36,268 nt of DNA, from the NCBI GenBank assembly GCA_029287535.1, contig JARFQY010000097.1, positions 1 through 36,268 of the forward strand, given 5' to 3'. Below are positions 10,877-18,278 of the stretch, piece by piece. The notes beneath the pieces were generated by a model that did not search any database, was not told the origin of the DNA, and saw nothing but the letters and a program-made list of their open reading frames with translations. This stretch comes from Filomicrobium sp. (lineage in GTDB: Bacteria > Pseudomonadota > Alphaproteobacteria > Rhizobiales > Hyphomicrobiaceae). The position numbers and the translations under genes were made by a program. Each line of letters opens with the position of its first letter. Positions within the stretch are counted from its first letter, which is position 1.

Positions 10877-10891
10877 CAATAGGTCCGCTGA

Positions 10892-10905
10892 GGCCAACGG
10901 AGGCC
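10892..10905 (+). promoter_or_regulatory. Leader hairpin P1 with A1/G4 hexaloop (NasT target)
   Basis: GGCC-AACGGA-GGCC: a four-base-pair stem with a six-base loop having A at position 1 and G at position 4, the signature of RNA hairpins recognised by ANTAR-domain antiterminators. It lies at the predicted 5' end of the nrt transcript. Confidence 0.6.
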
Positions 10906-10939
10906 CGCAACTAGCGAAGCCCATTGTCAGTTCGGGCAC

Positions 10940-10953
10940 CGGCAACGCCGCCG
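10940..10953 (+). promoter_or_regulatory. Leader hairpin P2 with A1/G4 hexaloop, overlaps terminator
   Basis: CGGC-AACGCC-GCCG: a second four-base-pair stem and hexaloop with A1 and G4, 34 bases after P1. Its loop and 3' arm (10944-10953) are the same bases as the outer 5' arm of the terminator at 10944-11000, so P2 and the terminator cannot form together. This is the geometry known for ANTAR-controlled antitermination. Confidence 0.65.
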
Positions 10954-11000
10954 AAGAACGGGACGACGAGTCGTCTCCCGATCTTCGCGCGGCGTTTTTT
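10944..11000 (+). terminator. Regulated intrinsic terminator in the nrt leader
   Basis: AACGCCG (10944-10950) pairs with CGGCGTT (10990-10996); inside, CGAAGA pairs with TCTTCG and CGGGA with TCCCG, closing on a short CGAC/GTCG tip. A run of six T (10995-11000) follows. It stands 67 bases before the nrtA start and would stop transcription unless NasT stabilises the competing P2 hairpin. Confidence 0.8.
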
Positions 11001-11067
11001 GTTTCGGTCCCGATGAGCAACGAGCTGCACGAGCCAAACAGGCAGCTCAAAACGGTAGGAGAACTGG

Positions 11068-12489
11068 ATGGTCACCACTTCCCTCACGCATCGCGGCAGC
11101 ACAACGCGTCGGCTGTTTCTAGCCGCTGCGGGTGCCATGGCGGTGATGTCCGCATTCGCGGTATCAAACGCCAAAGCCGAAATGCTGGATGTTGAGAAGG
11201 ACGAGCTGAAATTTGGCTTTATCAAGCTGACCGACATGGCGCCTCTCGCGGTCGCAAAGGAGCTTGGCTATTTCGAAGACGAGGGTCTGTACGTCACGCT
11301 GGAGGCGCAGGCCAACTGGAAGGTTCTGCTTGACCGCGTGATCACCGGCGAACTTGACGGTGCGCACATGCTTGCCGGACAGCCGCTGGCCGCGACGATA
11401 GGTTACGGCACCAAGGCGCACATCATCACTCCCTTCTCCATGGACCTCAATGGCAACGGCATCACGGTGTCCAACGAAGTCTGGGAATTGATGAAGCCGC
11501 ACATTCCTAAGATGGCCGATGGCAGGCCGAAGCATCCGATCAAGGCTGACGCGTTGGTGCCCGTCATCGAGAAGTTCGCTGACGATGGCAAGCCGTTCAA
11601 AATGGGCATGGTCTTCCCCGTCTCGACCCACAACTACGAGCTGCGCTACTGGCTCGCCTCCGGTGGCATCCATCCAGGTTACTACTCGCCAACCGACACG
11701 TCGGGAACGATCAAGGCGAAGGCCTTGCTGTCCGTGACGCCGCCGCCGCAGATGCCGGCGACTCTGGAAGCCGGTACGATCTATGGCTACTGCGTCGGCG
11801 AGCCTTGGAACCAGGCGGCTGTGTTCAAGGGGATCGGCGTGCCTGTGATCACCGACTATGAGATCTGGAAGAACAATCCAGAGAAGGTTTTCGGTATCAC
11901 CAAGGAATTCGCCGAGAAGTATCCGAACACGACGCTGGCACTCACCAAGGCAATGATCCGCGCGGCCAAATGGCTTGACGAGAACAACAACGCCAACCGC
12001 ATGGAAGCGGTGAAGATGCTGTCGCGTTCCGAATACGTCGGCGCGGACGCTGAGGTTATCGCCAACTCGATGACCGGGACCTTCGAATACGAGAAGGGCG
12101 ACAAGCGCGAGGTGCCGGACTTCAACGTCTTCTACCGCTACTACGCAACCTACCCCTTCTACTCGGACGCGATTTGGTACCTGACGCAGATGCGCCGTTG
12201 GGGACAGATCCCCGAGGGCAAGTCTGATGAGTGGTACTTCAAGACCGCCAAAGAGGTCTACCGTCCGGACATCTACATGAAGGCCGCCGAGATGCTGATC
12301 GAGGAAGGGCACGTCAAAAAAGCCGACTTCCCATTCGGTACCGATGGCTTCCGTCCGCCGGTTCCGCCTGAAGACATGATCGACGGCATTCCCTACGACG
12401 GCAAACAGCCCAATGCGTACCTGAAGAGCCTGAAGATCGGCCTCAAGGGTGATGACAGGGTCGAGGGCGCAGAGGTCGTCAGCAACTGA
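11068..12489 (+). CDS. nrtA: Nitrate ABC transporter substrate-binding protein
   Basis: Periplasmic nitrate/nitrite-binding component of the uptake system. It is 473 residues. The N-terminus has a twin-arginine export signal ([15 protein letters not shown], cleavage likely after AKA near residue 37), then the NrtA/NasF fold: [49 protein letters not shown], and [13 protein letters not shown]. The ribosome site TAGGAGA sits five bases before the ATG. It is a paralogue of NasS in the same locus but with an export signal. A strong hairpin without a T-run follows the stop codon, and nrtB begins about 100 bases downstream. Confidence 0.95.
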   Translation: MVTTSLTHRGSTTRRLFLAAAGAMAVMSAFAVSNAKAEMLDVEKDELKFGFIKLTDMAPLAVAKELGYFEDEGLYVTLEAQANWKVLLDRVITGELDGAHMLAGQPLAATIGYGTKAHIITPFSMDLNGNGITVSNEVWELMKPHIPKMADGRPKHPIKADALVPVIEKFADDGKPFKMGMVFPVSTHNYELRYWLASGGIHPGYYSPTDTSGTIKAKALLSVTPPPQMPATLEAGTIYGYCVGEPWNQAAVFKGIGVPVITDYEIWKNNPEKVFGITKEFAEKYPNTTLALTKAMIRAAKWLDENNNANRMEAVKMLSRSEYVGADAEVIANSMTGTFEYEKGDKREVPDFNVFYRYYATYPFYSDAIWYLTQMRRWGQIPEGKSDEWYFKTAKEVYRPDIYMKAAEMLIEEGHVKKADFPFGTDGFRPPVPPEDMIDGIPYDGKQPNAYLKSLKIGLKGDDRVEGAEVVSN

Positions 12490-12522
12490 CGACTGTCAGT
12501 CTCACACATTCCCAGGCCAACA

Positions 12523-12549
12523 AGAGACGGCGGACCTGCCGCCGTCTCT
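12523..12549 (+). terminator. Strong stem-loop between nrtA and nrtB, no T-run
   Basis: AGAGACGGCGG pairs perfectly with CCGCCGTCTCT (11 base pairs) around ACCTG. No uridine tract follows, so full termination is unlikely. Such hairpins after binding-protein genes commonly protect the upstream mRNA, giving more NrtA than membrane components; that role is inferred. Confidence 0.6.
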
Positions 12550-12590
12550 CACAACGATAAAAACTCAGCCTAGATAAACCGGAGATGATC

Positions 12591-13679
12591 ATGGCTGCCG
12601 TAACTGACTACGTCGATACATCCGCTGCAGAGGCCCGCGAGAAGCGGACCCAGCGCATACACCAAAGACTGAATAGTGCCGCCGGCATGTTGGGAGTTTT
12701 CGGTCTCGGATTCATTGTCCCACTCATCAAATTGGCGATGGGTGACTCGCCCAAGCAGAATCTGAATGAGCTTTGGCAGAAGCTTGTCGTGCCGTTGATT
12801 GGTATCGGTATGTTCGTCGCTGCTTGGGCCTATATGGCGCCGCAGGTGAAGACATCCCTCGGGGCAATTCCCGGTCCCGTGCAGGTGATGGAGCAGGCCG
12901 GCAATCTCTATCAGGACCACCTCAATGAGCGCCAGCGCCAGGCCGCCTTCTACGAGCGGCAGGACAAGCGCAACGCCAAGCTGATCGAGGCGGGTAAGGC
13001 AGACCGGGTCAAGCACCGCTCCTATACCGGTGCGCCGACCTTCTTCGACCAGATCTTCACCAGCCTTGTCACCGTCGCGCTCGGCTTTTTCGTTGGTGTC
13101 GTCATCGCGATTCCGCTTGGCATCATGTCGGGCCTGTCGCCGACCGTGAATGGAGCCTTGAACCCCCTCATTCAAATCTTCAAGCCGGTGTCTCCGCTGG
13201 CTTGGCTGCCAATCGTTACGATGGTGGTTTCGGCGGTCTACATGAACCCATATGACTGGCTGCCAAAGTCGCTGTTGATTTCAGCAATCACGGTGACGCT
13301 GTGCTCGCTCTGGCCAACCCTCATCAACACCGCGCTTGGCGTCTCGTCAATCGACAAGGACCTGTTGAATGTTGGTCGCGTGCTGCAGCTGCCGACCACA
13401 CGTACGATCACCAAGCTGGTGCTGCCGTCCTCGCTACCTTTGATCTTCACCGGCATGCGCCTTTCCCTGGGCGTGGGCTGGATGGTGCTGATCGCCGCCG
13501 AGATGCTGGCGCAAAACCCTGGGCTTGGAAAATTCGTCTGGGATGAGTTCCAGAACGGATCGTCCAGTTCGCTTGCCAAGATCATGGTCGCTGTTTTGAC
13601 CATCGGCATCATCGGGTTCCTGCTCGACCGCCTGATCTATGCGCTGCAGGTCGCCTTTACCTACTCCGACAAGCGCTGA
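12591..13679 (+). CDS. nrtB: Nitrate ABC transporter permease
   Basis: Inner-membrane channel of the nitrate transporter. It is about 362 residues, longer than the usual 270-300: an N-terminal segment with two hydrophobic stretches (around 33-50 and 65-85) and a charged, Gln/Arg-rich region (about 105-145) precede the standard binding-protein-dependent permease domain (about 150-360). The coupling-helix region is [26 protein letters not shown]. The frame also offers an ATG at 12585, but CGGAG directly abuts it; the ATG at 12591 has the proper six-base spacing and is preferred. It is followed after 17 bases by the ATPase gene. Confidence 0.94.
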   Translation: MAAVTDYVDTSAAEAREKRTQRIHQRLNSAAGMLGVFGLGFIVPLIKLAMGDSPKQNLNELWQKLVVPLIGIGMFVAAWAYMAPQVKTSLGAIPGPVQVMEQAGNLYQDHLNERQRQAAFYERQDKRNAKLIEAGKADRVKHRSYTGAPTFFDQIFTSLVTVALGFFVGVVIAIPLGIMSGLSPTVNGALNPLIQIFKPVSPLAWLPIVTMVVSAVYMNPYDWLPKSLLISAITVTLCSLWPTLINTALGVSSIDKDLLNVGRVLQLPTTRTITKLVLPSSLPLIFTGMRLSLGVGWMVLIAAEMLAQNPGLGKFVWDEFQNGSSSSLAKIMVAVLTIGIIGFLLDRLIYALQVAFTYSDKR

Positions 13680-13696
13680 GCGGGGGGACAGAACAC

Positions 13697-15445
13697 ATGG
13701 CATTTCTCGAACTGAAGAATTTGCAGAAATCCTACGGTGAGGGCAGCGCCGTCACCGAGGTCCTGAACGACATCAACCTTGAGGTCGAAGAGGGCGAGTT
13801 CGTCGCGATCGTGGGGTTCTCCGGCTCTGGGAAAACGACTCTCATTTCGACGATCGCAGGGTTGGTGTCGCCTGATGAGGGCGAAGTCCTCTTGAAGGGC
13901 GAGCCGATCACCGGACCGGGCCCTGACCGGGGCATCGTCTTCCAATCCTACTCCTTGATGCCGTGGCTCACGGTGTTCGATAACGTCGCTCTCTCGGTCG
14001 ACCAGGTGTTCCGAAAGGACAGCAAGAAAGACCGGACGGCCCGCACCCGCCACTACATTGAAATGGTTGGTCTCGGCCACGCAACGGATCGTCGGCCGGC
14101 CGAATTGTCGGGCGGCATGCGCCAGCGCGTTGCGGTTGCTCGCGCGCTTGCCATGAGTCCGGAAATACTCCTTCTCGATGAACCGTTGTCGGCGCTGGAC
14201 GCGCTTACCCGGTCCAAGCTTCAAGACGAGATTGAGAAGATCTGGGAGCAGGACAAGCGTACCGTCGTGCTCATCACCAACGACGTTGATGAAGCGATTC
14301 TGCTTGCCGACCGGATCATTCCGCTGACGCCGGGCCCGCATGCGACACTCGGGCATGAGTTCAAGGTCGATATCGCGCGCCCCCGCGATCACACGACGCT
14401 CAGTTCGGATCCGGCGTTCCAGAAGTTGCGCCAGGAAATCACCAGTTACCTCATCGATATGGGGGTCGAGCGTGGGGCTCAATCCGATGAGACCCGAACG
14501 CTACCGAATGTGGTCCCCATTACACTGGGCGGTGGCAGAACGGCACTTCCCAAAGCCTATGAGAAGGCCGCGCGGTCGCCGCGCACCGACCGTTATCTTG
14601 AGTTCTCCCAGCTTGAAAAAGTCTACCCGACGCCGAAGGGGCCGCTCAAGGTCGTCGACGGCTTTGACCTCAAGCTGAAGAAGGGCGAGTTCATCACTCT
14701 GATCGGGCATTCGGGTTGCGGCAAGTCCACCGTTCTATCGATGACCGCCGGCCTCAATGACATCTCCTCCGGCGGCATCATTCTCGACGGTAAGGAAGTT
14801 ACGAGCGCCGGTCCCGACCGCGCGGTTGTTTTCCAAGCACCTTCGCTGTTCCCGTGGCTGACAGCGCGCGAAAACGTCATCCTCGGCGTTGACCGGGTCT
14901 ACCCGCACGCGAGCAGAGCGGAGCGGGACGACATTGTCGCGTATTACCTGGAGCGCGTCGGTCTAGCCGATGCCATGGACAAACTTGCCAGCGAACTCTC
15001 CAACGGTATGCGCCAACGTGTCGGCATCGCTCGCGCCTTCGCGCTTTCGCCCAAGCTGCTGTTGCTGGATGAACCGTTCGGGATGCTGGACAGTCTAACG
15101 CGTTGGGAGCTCCAGGAAGTTCTCATGGAGGTTTGGAGCCGGACGAAGGTGACCGCCATTTGCGTGACCCACGACGTTGACGAAGCCATTCTGCTCGCCG
15201 ACCGCTGCGTGATGATGACGAATGGGCCGAATGCCCGGATCGGCAACATCATGGAAGTTGATCTTCCACGGCCGCGTTCGCGCAAAGCCCTTCTGGAGCA
15301 CTCCGATTACTATGCCTATCGGCAAGAGCTGCTCGACTTCCTGGAAGCTTACGAGGGTGGTGCCAACCCGGATCCGGAAGTTGTTGCGGCGCTTCGCGCG
15401 AAGCGCACCGGCAAGTCGCCGGCGAAGTCAACCGAAGCGGCATGA
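13697..15445 (+). CDS. Fused double ATP-binding protein of nitrate transporter (NrtC/NrtD-like)
   Basis: Energises nitrate import. It is 582 residues with two complete ABC ATPase domains in one chain. Domain 1 (about 1-265): Walker [10 protein letters not shown], signature LSGGMRQR, Walker B ILLLDEP. Domain 2 (about 305-560): Walker [10 protein letters not shown], signature LSNGMRQR, Walker B LLLLDEP. Neither carries the NrtA-like regulatory tail of cyanobacterial NrtC. The switch (H-loop) histidine is Asn in domain 1 (LITNDVDEA) but His in domain 2 (CVTHDVDEA). In a head-to-tail dimer, that Asn and the altered LSNGM signature fall in the same ATP site, predicting one degenerate and one consensus site. 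Its stop overlaps the extended nirB frame. Confidence 0.93.
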   Translation: MAFLELKNLQKSYGEGSAVTEVLNDINLEVEEGEFVAIVGFSGSGKTTLISTIAGLVSPDEGEVLLKGEPITGPGPDRGIVFQSYSLMPWLTVFDNVALSVDQVFRKDSKKDRTARTRHYIEMVGLGHATDRRPAELSGGMRQRVAVARALAMSPEILLLDEPLSALDALTRSKLQDEIEKIWEQDKRTVVLITNDVDEAILLADRIIPLTPGPHATLGHEFKVDIARPRDHTTLSSDPAFQKLRQEITSYLIDMGVERGAQSDETRTLPNVVPITLGGGRTALPKAYEKAARSPRTDRYLEFSQLEKVYPTPKGPLKVVDGFDLKLKKGEFITLIGHSGCGKSTVLSMTAGLNDISSGGIILDGKEVTSAGPDRAVVFQAPSLFPWLTARENVILGVDRVYPHASRAERDDIVAYYLERVGLADAMDKLASELSNGMRQRVGIARAFALSPKLLLLDEPFGMLDSLTRWELQEVLMEVWSRTKVTAICVTHDVDEAILLADRCVMMTNGPNARIGNIMEVDLPRPRSRKALLEHSDYYAYRQELLDFLEAYEGGANPDPEVVAALRAKRTGKSPAKSTEAA

Positions 15446-15459
15446 GGGGGATGTCAGCG

Positions 15460-17931
15460 ATGCCAAAGAAACTTGTCGTTGTTGGTAATGGCATGGCTCC
15501 GGGGCGCGCCCTCGAGCGACTGTTTGAATCCGCGCCTGACGCCTATGACGTTACTATTTTCAACGCGGAACCGCGCACGAATTACGACCGCATCCTGCTA
15601 TCGCCGGTGCTGTCGGGCGAAAAGACCTACGAGGAAATCGTTATCCATGGTGATGCCTGGTACGATCAGAACGGCGTCACCTTGCTCAAAGGAAAGAAGG
15701 TCGTTGCGATCGACCGTGAAGCCAAGACGGTCACCGCGCAAGACGGTACGACGGCCGACTACGACAAGCTCCTGATTGCGACGGGGTCGGTGCCGTTCAT
15801 CATTCCGGTTCCAGGCAAGGACCTGGCGGGTGTTCTCACTTATCGGGACCTCGATGACGTCAACGCCATGCTGATCGCTGCCGAGAGGGGTGGCAGTGCC
15901 GTTGTCGTTGGTGGGGGGCTGCTCGGCCTGGAAGCTGCCGCGGGTCTAAAGGCGCGCGGCATGGACGTCACCGTACTGCATCTGATGCCGACGCTGATGG
16001 AGCGGCAGCTTGATGCCGCCGCAGGAGGTTTGCTCAAGCGGGCCCTCGAGGACCGCGGCATCAAAGTCATCACCAAGGCCAACACCAAAGAGATTCTTGC
16101 GGCTCATGACAGCCAGGGATCGACGCGGGTGCGCAGCGTCGTGTTGGACGATGGAACAGAGATTCCAGCCGACATCGTCGTCATGGCTGTCGGCATTCGT
16201 CCAAATGCGGCCATCGCAAAGGACGCCGGCTTGGAGACCGGTCGCGGAATTCTTGTCGACGACCACATGCGCACTTCGGACCCGGACATCCTGGCCGTTG
16301 GTGAGTGCGTTGAGTTTAACGGCAACGTCTACGGTCTTGTCGCGCCGCTCTACGAACAGGCCAACATTGTCGCCGGTGAACTTGCCGATTCTGGTGGCGC
16401 CGGCTTTGTCGACAAAGCCTTGGCGACGAAACTCAAAGTGACTGGGGTCGACCTGTTCTCAGCGGGTGATTTCGCGGACGGTGAAGACCGCGAGGAGATC
16501 GTGCTGCGCGACGCGACTCGAGGTGTCTACAAGCGGCTGGTCCTCAAGGACGATAGGGTCATTGGCGCCGTTATGTTCGGCGATACCGCCGACAGCGGCT
16601 GGTTCTTCCAGCTCATCAAAGACGGGACCGATATTAGCGAGTTTCGCGATACGCTGATTTTTGGGCCTGCTTACGCCGGGGGCGATCTCGCTGACCCTAC
16701 GGCGGCCGTTGCAGCACTTCCTGATGATGCCGAGATCTGCGGCTGCAACGGCGTTTGCAAAGGGCGGATCGTTACCGCAATCAGCGAGAAGGGGCTGACT
16801 TCCGTCGATGACGTGCGTGCGCACACAAAGGCGTCCGCGTCCTGCGGAACCTGCTCAGGGCTGGTCGAGCAGCTGCTGGCGCTTTCACTTGGCGATGCCT
16901 ACGATCCGTCCGCGGTCCAGCCGATGTGCGGCTGCACGGACCTGGGCCACGCCGAGGTGCGCCGACTGATCGTCGCCAAAGAGCTCAAGTCGATCCCGGA
17001 GCTGATGCAGGAACTCGAGTGGAAGAGTTCGGGCGGCTGCGCCAAATGCCGCCCCGCGCTCAATTACTACATGCTTGCCACTTGGCCCGGTGAGTATGTC
17101 GATGACAATCAGTCTCGCTTCATCAATGAGCGTGTGCACGCGAACATCCAAAAGGACGGCACCTACTCGGTGGTTCCGCGCATGTGGGGCGGTATCACAA
17201 ATTCTCGCGAGCTGCGTGCCATAGCCGATGTCGCCGACAAATTCGAAATACCGACAGTGAAATGCACCGGTGGCCAGCGCATTGATTTGCTTGGCGTGAA
17301 GAAGGATGACCTGCCCGCGGTATGGGCTGATCTCAACGACGCCGGGCTGGTGTCGGGTCATGCCTACGGCAAGGCGCTCAGAACGGTGAAAACCTGTGTG
17401 GGAACCGATTGGTGCCGCTTCGGCACCCAGGACTCCACCGGCCTGGGCGTTCGCATCGAGAAGTTCATGTGGGGATCATGGACACCGGCGAAGGTGAAGA
17501 TGGCTGTCTCCGGTTGCCCGCGGAATTGCGCCGAGGCGACGTGCAAGGACGTTGGTGTCGTGTGTGTCGAAAGCGGATATGAGATCCATTTTGCCGGGGC
17601 CGCCGGAATCGATATCAAGGGGACGGAAGTCCTTTGCCATGTAAAGAGCGAAGGCGAGGCGCTCGAGGTGATCGTCGCTCTCGTGCAGCTTTATCGAGAA
17701 CAGGGGCACTATCTGGAGCGCATCTACAAGTGGGCGAAACGTGTTGGCTTCGAGTCGATTGAAGCGGCTGTGGTGACAGACTTGGAGCGCCGCAAGGCTC
17801 TGTTTGACGCGTTCGTTTATTCGCAGAAATTCTCGCAGAGTGATCCGTGGTCCGAGCGCGCGCGGGGTGTCAAAGACGCGCACGAGTTCGCACCGCTGGC
17901 CGATCTCACTCGTTTGGAGGCAGCGGAATGA
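15460..17931 (+). CDS. nirB: Assimilatory nitrite reductase [NAD(P)H], large subunit
   Basis: Reduces nitrite to ammonium with six electrons, in the cytoplasm. It is about 823 residues: FAD/NAD(P)H domains (VVVGNGMAPGR at the start; VVVGGGLLGLEAA near 145), two BFD-like [2Fe-2S] segments (CGCNGVCKGR...CGTCSG near 425-460, and CGCTDLGH...GGCAKCRP near 490-530), then the siroheme/[4Fe-4S] domain with TCVGTDWCRFG and SGCPRNCAEA supplying the four cysteines. In-frame ATGs exist at 15442 (ATGA overlap with the ATPase gene), 15451 and 15460; 15460 is chosen for its spacing from GAGGGGG. It overlaps nirD by four bases. Confidence 0.96.
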   Translation: MPKKLVVVGNGMAPGRALERLFESAPDAYDVTIFNAEPRTNYDRILLSPVLSGEKTYEEIVIHGDAWYDQNGVTLLKGKKVVAIDREAKTVTAQDGTTADYDKLLIATGSVPFIIPVPGKDLAGVLTYRDLDDVNAMLIAAERGGSAVVVGGGLLGLEAAAGLKARGMDVTVLHLMPTLMERQLDAAAGGLLKRALEDRGIKVITKANTKEILAAHDSQGSTRVRSVVLDDGTEIPADIVVMAVGIRPNAAIAKDAGLETGRGILVDDHMRTSDPDILAVGECVEFNGNVYGLVAPLYEQANIVAGELADSGGAGFVDKALATKLKVTGVDLFSAGDFADGEDREEIVLRDATRGVYKRLVLKDDRVIGAVMFGDTADSGWFFQLIKDGTDISEFRDTLIFGPAYAGGDLADPTAAVAALPDDAEICGCNGVCKGRIVTAISEKGLTSVDDVRAHTKASASCGTCSGLVEQLLALSLGDAYDPSAVQPMCGCTDLGHAEVRRLIVAKELKSIPELMQELEWKSSGGCAKCRPALNYYMLATWPGEYVDDNQSRFINERVHANIQKDGTYSVVPRMWGGITNSRELRAIADVADKFEIPTVKCTGGQRIDLLGVKKDDLPAVWADLNDAGLVSGHAYGKALRTVKTCVGTDWCRFGTQDSTGLGVRIEKFMWGSWTPAKVKMAVSGCPRNCAEATCKDVGVVCVESGYEIHFAGAAGIDIKGTEVLCHVKSEGEALEVIVALVQLYREQGHYLERIYKWAKRVGFESIEAAVVTDLERRKALFDAFVYSQKFSQSDPWSERARGVKDAHEFAPLADLTRLEAAE

Positions 17932-18278
17932 CCATGATGGACAATGTCTGGATTGATGTCGGGGCACTTGAGGACATTCCGCGTCAAGGTGCGCGGCTGG
18001 TGAAAACACCAATGGGTTGCGTTGCGCTGTTCAGGACGGCAACCGATGACGTGTTTGCCCTTGATGACAGATGCCCGCACCAAGGCGGGCCCTTGAGCCA
18101 GGGAATCGTACACGGCAAGGCGGTGACGTGTCCGCTGCATAACTGGGTAATCAACTTGGAGACTGGTCTCGCGCAGGGGGCGGACGAGGGTGAAGTGAGA
18201 ACCTTTCCAGTCAGAGTCGAAGGCGGGCGCATCCTGATCGAAGCGTCCCGGTTCGGCAGCAACAAAGATGCGGCGTGA
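17928..18278 (+). CDS. nirD: Nitrite reductase small subunit, Rieske-like
   Basis: Small partner of NirB. It is 116 residues with an intact Rieske [2Fe-2S] motif, CPHQGGPLSQG (Cys/His pair near residue 45) and CPLHNW (near 66). Many enteric NirD proteins lack these ligands, so the retained cluster suggests an electron-transfer role here. The ATG overlaps the nirB stop (ATGA) with TTGGAGG upstream. A longer frame begins at 17847 but lies inside nirB and has no support. Its stop overlaps the nasA start. Confidence 0.95.
   Translation: MTMMDNVWIDVGALEDIPRQGARLVKTPMGCVALFRTATDDVFALDDRCPHQGGPLSQGIVHGKAVTCPLHNWVINLETGLAQGADEGEVRTFPVRVEGGRILIEASRFGSNKDAA

Noticed and set aside
10861-10879. TTGGCAC/GTGCCAA inverted repeat as the first ANTAR hairpin
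   Set aside because: Its loop is five bases without the A1/G4 pattern, and it coincides with the -24/-12 promoter, so it would lie upstream of the predicted transcript start.
11164-12312. 382-codon minus-strand open frame
   Set aside because: Shadow of nrtA, which has a signal peptide, ribosome site and family motifs on the plus strand.
13661-14482. 273-codon minus-strand open frame
   Set aside because: Shadow of the double-ATPase gene; composition is typical of antisense frames and no domain is visible.
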